64,000 nt of DNA from Cladorhizidae sp. MBARI D1340-BT2. Taxonomy: Eukaryota; Porifera; Demospongiae; Poecilosclerida; Cladorhizidae. Below are positions 30,301 to 42,077 of this stretch, in pieces. The stretch covers positions 12,960,484-13,024,483 of the forward strand of contig JAQNBH010000010.1 of NCBI GenBank assembly GCA_028752905.1. Direction: 5' to 3'. The notes beneath the pieces were generated by a model. That model worked only from the letters and a program-made list of their open reading frames with translations, searched no databases and was not told the DNA's origin. Position 1 is the stretch's first letter, and every line of letters starts with the position of its first letter. A program made the position numbers and the translations under genes.

Positions 30301-33300
30301 ACTGGAGTCATCCCTATGTACTCATAACCATTGAGAGCCATCTTGATTGATGCAGGAGAACTGGAGTCATCCCTATGTGCTCATAACCATTGAGAGCCAT
30401 CTTTATTGATGCAGGAGAACTGGAGTCATCGCTATGTACTCATAACCATTGAGAGCCATCTTGATTGATGCAGGAGAACTGGAGTCATCCCTATGTGCTC
30501 ATAACCATTGAGAGCCTTCTTGATTGATGCAGGAGAACTCGAGTCATCCCTATGTTCTCATAACAATTGAGAGCCATCTTGATTGATGCAGGAGAACTGG
30601 AGTCATCCCTATGTCCTCATAACCATTGAGAGCCATCTTGATTGATGCAGGAGAACTGGAGTCATCCCTATGTGCTCATAACCATTGAGAGCCATCTTGA
30701 TTGATGCAGGAGGAGAACTGGAGTCATCCCTATGTGCTCATAATCATTGAGAGCCATCTTGATTGATGCAGGAGAACTGGAGTCATCCCTATGTGCTGAT
30801 AACCATTGAGAGCCATCTTGATTGATGCAGGAGAACTGGAGTCATCCCTATGTACTCATAACCATTGAGAGCCATCTTGATTGTTGCAGGAGAACTGGAG
30901 TCATCCCTATGTGCTCATAACCATTGAGAGTCATCTTGATTGATGCAGGAGAACTGGAGTCATCCCTATGTGCTCATAACCATTGAGAGCCATCTTGATT
31001 GATGCAGGAGAACTGGAGTCATCCCTATGTGCTCATAACCATTGAGAGCCATCTTGATTGATGCAGGAGAACTGGAGTCATCCCTATGTGCTCATAACCA
31101 TGGAGAGCCATCTTGATTGATGCAGGAGAACTGGAGTCATCCCTATGTGCTCATAACCATTGAGAGCCATCTTGATTGATGCAGGAGAACTGGAGTCATC
31201 CCTATGTGCTCATAAGCCATCTTGATTGATGCAGGAGAACTGGAGTCATCCCTATGTGCTCATAACCATTGAGAGCCATCTTGATTGATGCAGGAGAACT
31301 GGAGTCATCCCTATGTGCTCATAACCATTGAGAGCCATCTTGATTGATGCAGGAGAACTGGAGTCATCCCTATGTGCTCATAACCATTGAGAGCCATCTT
31401 GATTGATGCAGGAGAACTGGAGTCATACCTATGTGCTCATAACCATTGAGAGCCATCTTGATTGATGCAGGAGAACTGGAGTCATCCCTATGTGCTCATA
31501 ACCATTGAGAGCCATCTTGATTGATGCAGGAGAACAGGAGTCATCCCTATGTGCTCATAACCATTGAGAGCCATCTTGATTGATGCAGGAGAACTGGAGT
31601 CATCCCTATGTGCTCATAACCATTGAGAGCCATCTTGATTGATGCAGGAGAACTGGAGTCATCCCTATGTGCTCATAACCATTGAGAGCCATCTTGATTG
31701 ATGCAGGAGAACTGGAGTCATCCCTATGTGCTCATAACCATTGAGAGCCATATTGATTGATGCAGGAGAACTGGAGTCATCCCTATGTGCTCATAACCAT
31801 TGAGAGCCATCTTTATTGATGCAGGAGGAGAACTGGAGTCATCCCTATGTACTCATAACCATTGAGAGCCATCTTGATTGATGCTGGAGAACTAGAGTTA
31901 TCCCTATGTGCTCATAACCATTGAGAGCCATCTTGATTGATGCAGGAGAACTGGAGTCATCCCTATGTGTTCTCATAACCATTGAGAGCCATCGTGATTG
32001 ATACAGGAGAACTGGAGTCATCCCTATGTGCTCATAACCATTGAGAGCCATCTTGATTGATGCAGGAGAACTGGAGTCATCCCTATGTGCTCATAACCAT
32101 TGAGAGCCATCTTGATTGATGCAGGAGAACTGGAGTCATCCCTATGTGCTCATAACCATTGAGAGCCATCTTGATTGATGCAGGAGAACTGGAGTCATCC
32201 CTATGTGCTCATAACCATTGAGAGCCATCTTGATTGATGCAGGAGAACTGGAGTCATCCCTATGTACTCATAACCATTGAGAGCCATCTTGATTGATGCA
32301 GGAGAACTGGAGTCATCCCTATGTGCTCATAACCATTGAGAGACATCTTGATTGATGCAGGAGAACTGGAGTCATCCCTATGTGCTCATAACCATTGAGA
32401 GCCATCTTGATTGATGCAGGAGAACTGGAGTCATCCCTATGTGCTCATAACCATTGAGAGCCATCTTGATTGATGCAGGAGAACTGGAGTCATCCCTATG
32501 TGCTCATAACCATTGAGAGCCATCTTGATTGATGCAGGAGAACTGGAGTCATCCCTATGTGCTCATAACCATTGAGAGCCATCTTGATTGATGAAGGAGA
32601 ACTGGAGTCATCCCTATGTACTCATAACCATTGAGAGCCATCTTGATTGATGCAGGAGAACTGGAGTCATCCCTATGTGCTCATAACCATTGAGAGCCAT
32701 CTTGATTGATGCAGGAGAACTGGAGTCATCCCTATGTGCTCATAACCATTGAGAGCCATCTTGATTGATGCAGGAGAACTGGAGTCATCCCTATGTACTC
32801 ATAACCATTGAGAGCCATCTTGATTGATGCAGGAGAACTGGAGTCATCCCTATGTGCTCATAACCATTGAGAGCCATCTTGATTGATGCAGGAGAACTGG
32901 AGTCATCCCTATGTGCTCATAACCATTGAGAGCCATCTTGATTGATGCAGGAGAACTGGAGTCATCCCTATGTACTCATAACCATTGAGAGCCATCTTGA
33001 TTGATGCAGGAGAACTGGAGTCATCCCTATGTGCTCATAACCATTGAGAGCCTTCTTTATTGATGCAGGAGAACTCGAGTCATCCCTATGTACTCATAAC
33101 AATTGAGAGCCATCTTGATTGATGCAGGAGAACTGGAGTCATCCCTATGTGCTCATAACCATTGAGAGCCAACTTGATTGATGCAGGAGAACTGGGGTCA
33201 TCCCTATGTACTCATAACCATTGAGAGCCATCTTGATTGATGCAGGAGAACTGGAGTCATCCCTATGTACTCATAACCATTGAGAGCCATCTTGATTGAT

Positions 33301-35500
33301 GCAGGAGAACTGGAGTCATCCCTATGTGCTCATAACCATTGAGAGCCATCTTGATTGATGCAGGAGAACTGGAGTCATCCCTATGTACTCATAACCATTG
33401 AGAGCCATCTTGATTGATGCAGGAGAACTGGAGTCATCCCTATGTGCTCATAACCATTGAGAGCCTTCTTGATTGATGCAGGAGAACTGGAGTCATCCCT
33501 ATGTGCTCATAACCATTGAGAGCCATCTTGATTGATGCAGGAGAACTGGAGTCATCCCTATGTGCTCATAACCATTGAGAGCCATCTTGATTGATGCAGG
33601 AGAACTGGAGTCATCCCTATGTGCTAATAACCATTGAGAGCCATCTTGATTGATGCAGGAGAACTGGAGTCATCCCTATGTGCTCATAGCCATTGAGAGC
33701 CATCTTGATTGATGCAGGAGAACTGGAGTCATCCCTATGTGCTCATAACCATTGAGAGCCATCTTGATTGATGCAGGAGAATTGGAGTCATCCCTATGTG
33801 CTCATAACCATTGAGAGCCTTCTTGATTGATGCAGGAGAACTCGAGTCATCCCTATGTACTCATAACAATTGAGAGCCATCTTGATTGATGCAGGAGAAC
33901 TGGAGTCATCCCTATGTGCTCATAACCATTGAAAGCCAACTTGATTGATGCAGGAGAACTGGAGTCATCCCTATGTACTCATAACCATTGAGAGCCATCT
34001 TGATTGATGCAGGAGAACTGGAGTCATCCCTATGTACTCATAACCATTGAGTGCCATCTTGATTGATGCAGGAGAACTGGAGTCATCCCTATGTGCTCAT
34101 AACCATTGAGAGCCATCTTGATTGATGCAGGAGAACTGGAGTCATCCCTATGTACTCATAACCATTGAGAGCCATCTTGATTGATGCAGGAGAACTGGAG
34201 TCATCCCTATGTGCTCATAACCATTAAGAGCCATCTTGATTGATGCAGGAGAACTGGAGTCATCTCTATGTGCTCATAACCATTGAGAGCCATCTTGATT
34301 GATGCAGGAGAACTGGAGTCATCCCTATGTACTCATAACCATAGAGAGCCATCTTGATTGATGCAGGAGAACTGGAGTCATCCCTATGTGCTCATAACCA
34401 TTGAGAGCCATCTTGATTGATGCAGGAGAACTGGAGTCATCCCTATGTGCTCATAACCATTGAGAGCCATCTTGATTGATGCAGGAGAACTGGAGTCATC
34501 CCTATGTACTCATAACCATTGAGAGCCATCTTGATTGATGCAGGAGAACTGGAGTCATCCCTATGTGCTCATAACCATTGAGAGCCATCTTGATTGATGC
34601 AGGAGAACTGGAGTCATCGCTATGTACTCATAACCATTGAGAGCCATCTTGATTGATGCAGGAGAACTGGAGTCATCCCTATGTGCTCATAACCATTGAG
34701 AGCCTTCTTGATTGATGCAGGAGAACTCGAGTCATCCCTATGTACTCATAACCATTGAGAGCTATCTTGATTGATGCAGGAGAACTGGAGTCGTCCCTAT
34801 GTGCTCATAACCATTGAGAGCCATCTTGATTGATGCAGGAGAACTGGAGTCATCCCTATGTGCTAATAACCATTGAGAGCCATCTTGATTGATGCAGGAG
34901 AACTGGAGTCATCCCTATGTGCTCATAGCCATTGAGAGCCATCTTGATTGATGCAGGAGAACTGGAGTCTTCGCTATGTACTCATAACAATTGAGAGCCA
35001 TCTTGATTAATACAGGAGAACTGGAGTCATCTAATAACCATTGAGAGCCATCTTGATTGATGCAGGAGAACTGGAGTCATCCCTATGTGCTCATAGCCAT
35101 TGAGAGCCATCTTGATTGATGCAGGAGAACTGGAGTCATCCCTATGTGCTCATAACCATTGAGAGCCTTCTTGATTGATGCAGGAGAACTGGAGTCATCC
35201 CTATGTGCTCATAACCATTGAGAGCCATCTTGATTGATGCAGGAGAACTGGAGTCATCCCTATGTGCTCATAGCCATTGAGAGCCATCTTGATTGATGCA
35301 GGAGAACTGGAGTCATCCCTATGTGCTCATAACCATTGAGAGCCATCTTGATTGATGCAGGAGAACTGGAGTCATCCCTATGTGCTCATAACCATTGAGA
35401 GCCTTCTTGATTGATGCAGGAGAACTCGAGTCATCCCTATGTACTCATAACAATTGAGAGCCATCTTGATTGATGCAGGAGAACTGGAGTCATCCCTATG

Positions 35501-35510
35501 TGCTGAGCTC
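35501..35510. other. Last hAT-excision-like scar, 1.9 kb before TE1
   Basis: TGCTGAGCTC sits in the full marker context: CCTTCTTG and ACTCGAG, then ACAATTG on the left, and CCAACTTG with GAATCATCC on the right. The right flank matches the scars at 2751 and 6555, so this monomer group is related to the 3804-bp repeat 25-30 kb away. No scar of this type occurs between 37.4 and 64 kb. Confidence 0.8.
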
Positions 35511-37414
35511 ATAACCATTGAGAGCCAACTTGATTGATGCAGGAGAACTGGAATCATCCCTATGTACTCATAACCATTGAGAGCCATCTTGATTGATGCA
35601 GGAGAACTGGAGTCATCCCTATGTACTCATAACCATTGAGAGCCATCTTGATTGATGCAGGAGAACTGGAGTCATCCCTATGTACTCATAACCATTGAGA
35701 GCCATCTTGATTGAAGCAGGAGAACTGGAGTCATCCCTATGTGCTCATAACCATTGAGAGCCATCTTGATTGATTCAGGAGAACTGGAGTCATCCCTATG
35801 TGCTCATAACCATTGAGAGCCATCTTGATTGATGCAGGAGAACTGGAGTCATCCCTATGTGCTAATAACCATTGAGAGCCATCTTGATTGATGCAGGAGA
35901 ACTGGAGTCATCCCTATGTGCTCATAACCATTGAGAGCCATCTTGATTGATGCAGGAGAACTGGAGTCATCCCTATGTGCTCATAACCATTGAGAGCCAT
36001 CTTGATTGATGCAGGAGAACTGGAGTCATCCCTATATGTACTCATAACCATTGAGAGCCATCTTGATTGATGCAGGAGAACTGGAGTCATCCCTATGTGC
36101 TCATAACCATTGAGAGCCATCTTGATTGATGCAGGAGAACTGGAGTCATCCCTATGTGCTAATAACCATTGAGAGCCATCTTGATTGATGCAGGAGAACT
36201 GGAGTCATCCCTATGTGCTCATAGCCATTGAGAGCCATCTTGATTGATGCAGGAGAACTGGAGTCATCGCTATGTACTCATAACAATTGAGAGCCATCTT
36301 GATTGATGCAGGAGAACTGGAGTCATCCCTATGTGCTAATAACCATTGAGAGCCATCTTGATTGATGCAGGAGAACTGGAGTCATCCCTATGTGCTCATA
36401 GCCATTGAGAGCCATCTTGATTGATGCAGGAGAACTGGAGTCATCGCTATGTACTCATAACCATTGAGAGCCATCTTGATTGATGCAGGAGAACTGGAGT
36501 CATCCCTATGTGCTAATAACCATTGAGAGCCATCTTGATTGATGCAGGAGAACTGGAGTCAACCCTATGTGCTCATAACCATTGAGAGCCATCTTTATTG
36601 ATGCAGGAGAACTGGAGTCATCCCTATGTGCTCATAACCATTGAGAGCCTTCTTGATTGATGCAGTAGAACTGGAGTCATCCCTATGTGCTCATAACCAT
36701 CGAGAGCCATCTTGATTGATTCAGGAGAACTGGAGTCATCCCTATGTGCTCATAACCATTGAGAGCCATCTTGATTGATGCAGGAGAACTGGAGTCATCC
36801 CTATGTGCTCATAACCATTGAGAGCCATCTTGATTGATGCAGGAGAACTGGAGTCATCCCTATGTGCTCTTAACCATTGAGAGCCATCTTGATTGATGCA
36901 GGAGAACTGGAGTCATCCCTATGTGCTCATAACCATTGAGAGCCATCTTGATTGATGCAGGAGAACTGGAGTCATCCCTATGTGCTCATAACCATTGAGA
37001 GCCATCTTGATTGATGCAGGAGAACTGGAGTCATCCCTATGTGCTCATAACCATTGAGAGCCATCTTGATTGATGCAGGAGAACTGGAGTCATCCCTATG
37101 TGCTCATAACCATTGAGAGCCTTCTTGATTGATGCAGGAGAACTGGAGTCATCCCTATGTGCTCATAACCATTGAGAGCCATCTTGATTGATGCAGGAGA
37201 ACTGAAGTGATCCCTATGTGCTCATAGCCATTGAGAGCCATCTTGATTGATGCAGGAGAACTGGAGTCATCCCTATGTGTTCATAACCATTGAGAGCCAT
37301 CTTGATTGATGCAGGAGAACTCGAGTCATCCCTATGTACTCATAACAATTGAGAGCCATCTTGATTGATGCAGGAGAACTGGAGTCATCCCTATGTGCTC
37401 CAGGGGCGGATCTA

Positions 37415-37453
37415 GGGGGGGGGGGGTTGAGGGGGTTGCAACCCCCCCCCCCC
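37415..37453. repeat. Subterminal G/C tracts with 16-bp palindrome
   Basis: Directly inside the left TIR is a G12 run (37415-37426), then the perfect palindrome GGGGGTTGCAACCCCC (37431-37446), running into C13. The same palindrome is at 42105-42120, 46841-46856 and 52318-52333. Tract lengths vary by copy: G12/C13, G9/C14, G11/C13 and G9/C10 for TE1-TE4. It could form a hairpin or be a transposase-binding subterminal motif (inference). Homopolymer lengths may be affected by sequencing error. Confidence 0.8.
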
Positions 37454-37691
37454 CTTTTGGACAATATTACGATAATAATGATGAGGATAATAATAGTAAT
37501 AAAATTCCAGAATACTACAATAATAATGTACCCTAATGAAATTCAGTTAAAGAGTATGATTTTCTCACTATAGCTTCTTTTAATGAGGCAGTAACATTAA
37601 ATGTGGCACCAAAATGGCAAATGCAGATCTGTATTTTTCACTTAACAGCTAAAACCACAGGTGTATACATCAAAAGATGTGCTACCTTTTA

Positions 37692-37749
37692 CTCTCTGGG
37701 TCACATGAGCTGAACTCTTGCTCTCTGGGTCACATGAGCTGAACTTTGG
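37692..37749. repeat. 29-bp direct repeat in the TE 5' region
   Basis: Two adjacent 29-bp units beginning CTCTCTGGGTCACATGAGCT differ only near their 3' ends (ACTCTTG versus ACTTTGG). They are present in all four elements at 37692, 42367, 47103 and 52576; TE4 has one A-to-T change (GGGTCTC) in its second unit. It may be part of the transposon's promoter or a protein-binding repeat. The rest of 37454-37904 is AT-rich with nothing else I recognise. Confidence 0.75.
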
Positions 37750-37907
37750 CCTCTGGCAAGCTATCTAGCATATAGTGGATTGAAAGACTCCAAGCAAAAT
37801 ACATTAAAAACCTGTTAAAGAGGTAAATAGCTAGATTATAATGTGATTATTTGGTTTAATATTATTAAATGGCAAATTTCAGATCTGGAGAGTTTACTCA
37901 AGAATGA

Positions 37908-40335
37908 CCAGTGAGCAAGAGGATATGCATTGAACCTGATCAGACCTCTATAGTTAAGTGTAGAGAAGATGAAGGTAATGACATCATGGTAGCTGGTCAT
38001 ACACTAGACTTAGGAATAGTTGTGAAAGAAGCACAGGGTTCATTGGATAACCTAAGGCAATTGGCTAGTAGCATTCCTGACTCAAAGCGGTTCCAGTATC
38101 TGTCATCACATTTCAGACAATCAGCATCTGAAGCCCTTCAGTCTCATCCAGTCACCAAGCACGGTAAAACCTGGACAGTTTCGTTTCAGATGCACTGGCT
38201 CAACCAATTTCCTTGGCTTTGCTATAGTAGGAAACTTGAAGGAGGAATTTGTTCTTATTGTATTCTGTTCCCAGAGCCTCCAAACAGACAAAGAGGTGGC
38301 GGCGCAGGTACAATACCCAGAGTGTTGGTGCTATCCTCCTATCAGAAGCCATATACGAAAGCACTGGGTAAGGATGGCATTCTTTTGCATCATGAGCGGA
38401 CTGTCATGCATCAGCATGCTACAGAAAGAGCTGATTGTTTCAAAACAAACTACTTCACTCCTGATGCCAGAGTTGACTCACATCTCACAAAAGTGAAACA
38501 AGAACAAGCAGAAGAAAAAGAGAGATTCTGCGTCACATAGTTAATTGTGTTCAGTTTTTAGCTAAGCAAGGCTTACCATTCAGAGGACCAGAGGAGAAGA
38601 TAAAGTTGATTTTTCGGATGAAACCATGAACAGAGGAAACTTTATAGCCATGTTGCAACTCTTGGCTAAAGGAAATAGCACTTTACAACAGCATCTTACT
38701 TGCTAGCAAAAATGCTAAATACACCAGCAAGAACATTCAAAATCAGCTGATTCACATCTATGCCAACAAAGTGAGAGAGAAATTGTGTGACCCTTTGAAA
38801 GTGAATAATCTTCCATTCACTATCATAGCAGATGAGGTCACCAACCCACATGAAAATCAAGAGATCCTTTCTGTGTGCCTTCGTTATGTAGACTTGTCTG
38901 CACCACAAACACCAAAAATAAAGGAGTGCCTAATCAATTTTGAAAGAGCAAATGCTCCCACTATAGCTAAAAAAATCTTGGAATCTCTTTCACATCCCTC
39001 AGTGAATTTAGACCCATCTAAAATCTGTGGCCAGGCTTACGATGGAGCTGCAGTAATGGCTTCTAAGAAAGCTGGAGTCCAAGCACAGATTTAAAAAATT
39101 TCTCCTTCAGCTATTTATACACATTGCTTCTCTCATTGTCTGAATCTTTCTATTGCTGCTTCTTGTAGACTTCAAGAAGTGAGAAATCTTATTGGTGTAA
39201 TAAATGAATCATTCTTGTTTCTGAACAAAAGTCCTAAGCGGCAACGCTTTTTTGAGCGTACAGTTAAAGCATACATGCCAGAATCACATCCCATTCTAAA
39301 CTTCCTGGATTATGCAAAACACGCTGGGTAGAATGCCACATATGTTTCGACGTTTTTCATGAGCTATATGAGTGCCTTGTTACTCTATTGGATGCCATTC
39401 TGTTACCAGATGATCATCCAGCTCTGCTTGAAGATGATTAGAACTGGAAGTGGGATAAAGAAACAAAAGTAAAAGCACAAGGGTTGAAATCTTCCCTTGG
39501 TTCTTTTCAGACCATAGCTGTTTTCATTGCAACGAAAAATGTCCTTGATGAAGTCAAAGTTTTAGCTTCTAAGTTGCAAAAGAGAGACCAAGATATTCTT
39601 GATGCTCACAAAATGGTAGGCACTGTCATTGAGAGTATCAAGTTCACCAGAACAAACATCAGTACAATTTTCAGCAAATGGTATGAGGAGATTCTTAAAC
39701 TTGCTGACAGTGTGGGATCATCTGCTAGTATTCATAGGAAAACTAGTCTTCAAAGGAATAGGAGTAATACTCCTAGCGATAGTCCTGAAGAGTTCTACAA
39801 GAGAACTATAGCTATTCCTCTCTTAGATTCTTTCCTTAGTCAGATGAGTGAAAGATTTACATCCGATAAAAGGTATATTCAAGGGCTTCTCTGCCTCATA
39901 CCTTCTGTTAATGATGCTGATTTGAACTTAGCAAGTTTGTTACATTGGTAACACGATCTCCCTTTCCCTAAATCTCTCTGTAATGAGCTAGAAAGATGGA
40001 AACGACTTTGGCAAAACCAAGAGATCCAAGGTGGTACACTTCCTGACAATTTACTTTTAGCTCTTGGTGCTTGCGACAAGGACTCATTTCCCAACATCCA
40101 CCAACTTCTTACAATTGCATGTACCTTACCAATTACGAGTGCTGAAGCGGAGAGGTCATTTTCCTTATTGAGAAGGCTGAAAACCTGTTTACGATCAACA
40201 ATGACTGACGACCGTTTATCCGACTTGTCAATGATTGCTATTCACCATGGCGAAGGAGTTACAACTGAAGAAATCTGTCAAAAATTTGTAAGGACATATC
40301 CGAGAAGACTCTTTAATGCTTCTTTGTTTGATTAA
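37908..40335 (+). pseudogene. Broken hAT transposase (TTF zinc finger, DUF4371, hAT dimerisation) in TE1
   Basis: Relic of a DDE transposase resembling ZMYM1-like, DUF4371-type hAT proteins. Recognisable parts in order: a TTF-type zinc finger (WLNQFPWLCY, then CSYC, about 38190-38270); DUF4371 (about 38520-39310), with first catalytic Asp in IIADE (codon 38831), second Asp in AYDGA (39041) and the CFSH motif (39125); the RW motif in KTRWVE (39322); and the C-terminal dimerisation region with Glu in AEAERSFS (40150). All catalytic residues survive, but the frame is broken by shifts near 38515, 38610, 38705 and 39310 and by in-frame stops TAG 39439 and TAA 39949. An extra TAA at 39092 is shared only with TE2. 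There is no ATG: the first open codon is a GTG at 37911, preceded in frame by TGA, perhaps a lost ATG. The last codon is TAA 40333-40335. Confidence 0.92.
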
Positions 40336-40480
40336 ATGTTTACAATTGTACTTACCTGTGATTGTAATTTAAAAAAATGTGTTAATAAGACATTTAATTA
40401 AAGGGTGTGGTTTTGGGTGTATTTTTGGGGAGAGCTTATAAACAACCCCCTCCTATCATAATAACCTAGATCCGCCCCTG

Positions 40481-42077
40481 TGCTCATAACCATTGAGAGC
40501 CAACTTGATTGATGCAGGAGAACTGGAGTCATCCCTATGTACTCATAACCATTGAGAGCCATCTTGATTGATGCAGGAGAACTGGAGTCATCCCTATGTA
40601 CTCATAACCATTGAGAGCCATCTTGATTGATGCAGGAGAACTGGAGTCATCCCTATGTGCTCATAACCATTGAGAGCCATCTTGATTGATGCAGGAGAAC
40701 TGGAGTCATCCCTATGTGCTCATAACCATTGAGAGCCATCTTGATTGATGCAGGAGAACTGGAGTCATCGCTATGTGCTCATAACCATTGAGAGCCATCT
40801 TGATTGATGCAGGAGAACTGGAGTCATCGCTATGTGCTCATAACCATTGAGAGCCATCTTGATTGATGCAGGAGAACTGGAGTCATCCCTATGTGCTAAT
40901 AACCATTGAGAGCCATCTTGATTGATGCAGGAGAACTGGAGTCATCCCTATGTGCTCATAGCCATTGAGAGCCATCTTGATTGATGCAGGAGAACTGGAG
41001 TCATCCCTATGTGCTCATAACCATTGAGAGCCATCTTGATTGATGCAGGAGAACTGGAGTCATCCCTATGTGCTCATAACCATTGAGAGCCATCTTGATT
41101 GATGCAGGAGAACTGGAGTCATCCCTATGTGCTCATAACCATTGAGAGCCATCTTGATTGATGCAGTAGAACTGGAGTCATCCCTATGTGCTCATAACCA
41201 TTGAGAGCCATCTTGATTGATGCAGGAGAACTGGAGTCATCCCTATGTGCTCATAGCCATTGAGAGCCATCTTGATTGATGCAGGAGAACTGGAGTCATC
41301 CCTATGTGCTCATAACCATTGAGAGCCATCTTGATTGATGCAGGAGAACTGGAGTCATCCCTATGTGCTCATAACCATTGAGAGCCTTCTTGATTGATGC
41401 AGGAGAACTCGAGTCATCCCATGTACTCATAACCATTGAGAGCCATCTTGATTGATGCAGGAGAACTGGAGTCATCCCTATGTGCTCATAACCATTGAGA
41501 GCCAACTTGATTGATGCAGGAGAACTGGAGTCATCCCTATGTACTCATAACCATTGAGAGCCAACTTGATTGATGCAGGAGAACTGGAGTCATCCCTATG
41601 TGCTCATAACCATTGAGAGCCATCTTGATTGATGCAGGAGAACTGGAGTCATCCCTATGTACACATAACCATTGAGAGCCATCTTGATTGATGCAGGAGA
41701 ACTGGAGTCATCCCTATGTGCTCATAACCATTGAGAGCCATCTTGATTGATGCAGGAGAACTGGAGTCATCCCTATGTGCTCATAGCCATTGAGAGCCAT
41801 CTTGATTGATGCAGGAGAACTGGAGTCATCCCTATGTGCTCATAACCATTGAGAGCCATCTTGATTGATGCAGGAGAACTGGAGTCATCCCTATGTACTC
41901 ATAACCATTGAGAGCCATCTTGATTGATGCAGGAGAACTGGAGTCATCCCTATGTGCTCATAACCATTGAGAGCCTTCTTGATTGATGCAGGAGAACTCG
42001 AGTCATCCCTATGTACTCATAAGAATTGAGAGCCATCTTGATTGATGCAGGAGAACTGGAGTCATCCCTATGTGCTC
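40481..42077. repeat. Satellite between TE1 and TE2 (27 monomers)
   Basis: 1597 bp, which is 27 x 59 plus the 5-bp target duplication minus one base. The missing base is in a marked monomer (ACTCGAGTCATCCCATG, near 41409-41423) that recurs in the next two spacers. It starts with CCAACTTG and ends with CCTTCTTG, ACTCGAG and an AAGAATTG monomer. There is no gene. Confidence 0.97.

Larger units (their letters stand above)
15396..33921. other. Unoccupied paralogous insertion sites
   Basis: The monomer context that flanks the transposons (ACAATTG monomer on the left, CCAACTTG or the GAAAGCCAAC variant on the right) is present without insertion or scar. The target TGCTC is at 15396-15400, 18422-18426, 24462-24466, 28668-28672, 29730-29734, 33150-33154 and 33917-33921. 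Several also carry the CCTTCTTG and ACTCGAG monomer one unit further left. They look like the pre-insertion state, though perfect repair after excision or conversion by empty monomers cannot be excluded. Two more lie at 61618-61622 and 63377-63381. Confidence 0.75.
1..37400. repeat. 59-bp tandem satellite array, left block
   Basis: A head-to-tail array with a period of 59 bp; successive CCATTGAG starts fall at 2, 61, 120 and so on. The monomer opens CCATTGAGAGCCATCTTGAT, continues TGATGCAGGAGAACTGGAGT and closes CATCCCTATGTGCTCATAA. Most monomers differ by 0-3 bases. Recurrent variants are G/A at position 52 (TGTGCTC or TGTACTC), CCTTCTTG for CCATCTTG, ACTCGAG for ACTGGAG, ACAATTG for ACCATTG, CCAACTTG, CTAATAACC, CATAGCC, a 3-bp GGA duplication (CAGGAGGAG), TCATCGC and GATGCTGG. 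Deleted monomers also occur, for example a 50-bp form reading CATAAGCCATC (near 1008, 11317, 23171 and 31213), and truncated units near 600, 1131, 2288 and 35031. There is no gene. The minus-strand frames of 67-69 codons are by-products of the repeat, because 59 is not a multiple of 3. The low divergence and shared variants point to ongoing homogenisation. It may be pericentromeric or heterochromatic; that location is inference. Confidence 0.98.
37401..40480 (+). mobile_element. hAT transposon copy TE1 (3080 bp, non-autonomous)
   Basis: The 16-bp terminal inverted repeats are perfect: CAGGGGCGGATCTAGG at 37401-37416 and its reverse complement at 40465-40480. The 5-bp target duplication TGCTC is at 37396-37400 and 40481-40485, and removing the element plus one TGCTC restores a normal 59-bp monomer. 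The interior holds a broken transposase gene (37908-40335) on the plus strand, a 5' region with G/C tracts, and about 145 bp of 3' non-coding DNA. hAT assignment rests on the CAGGG terminus and the transposase domains. TE1 has the most private substitutions of the four (for example 38119 C to A, giving Q for P, and TTTTCTC and ATGTGGC in the 5' region). Confidence 0.96.

Noticed and set aside
1..37400. CRISPR array
   Set aside because: The repeats are contiguous 59-bp units with no unique spacers, and there are no cas genes; this is satellite DNA.
1568..37464. Repeated minus-strand open frames of 67-69 codons, nearly identical to each other (MALNGYEH/YIGMTPVLL type)
   Set aside because: They span about 3.5 satellite monomers, recur only because the monomer recurs, and end wherever the 59-bp period brings a stop into frame. 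No conserved start context, no domain, and indels shift frame without constraint. Not genes.
37911..38540. A standalone 209-aa protein gene in each element
   Set aside because: It starts at GTG directly after an in-frame-adjacent TGA, and the homologous protein continues in shifted frames for over 1.7 kb. It is one segment of a broken transposase.
38515..39310. Introns as an explanation for the frame changes in the transposase
   Set aside because: The adjoining segments abut or overlap within a few bases and the conserved protein motifs continue without a gap, so small indels explain the changes better than removal of sequence.
38236..40097. Overlapping frames inside the transposons (for example 38236-38496, 38696-38908 minus, 39629-39811, 39879-40097 minus, and their copies)
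   Set aside because: They lie in other frames of the transposase relic, whose motifs and catalytic residues are in the frames annotated; no sign of independent coding.
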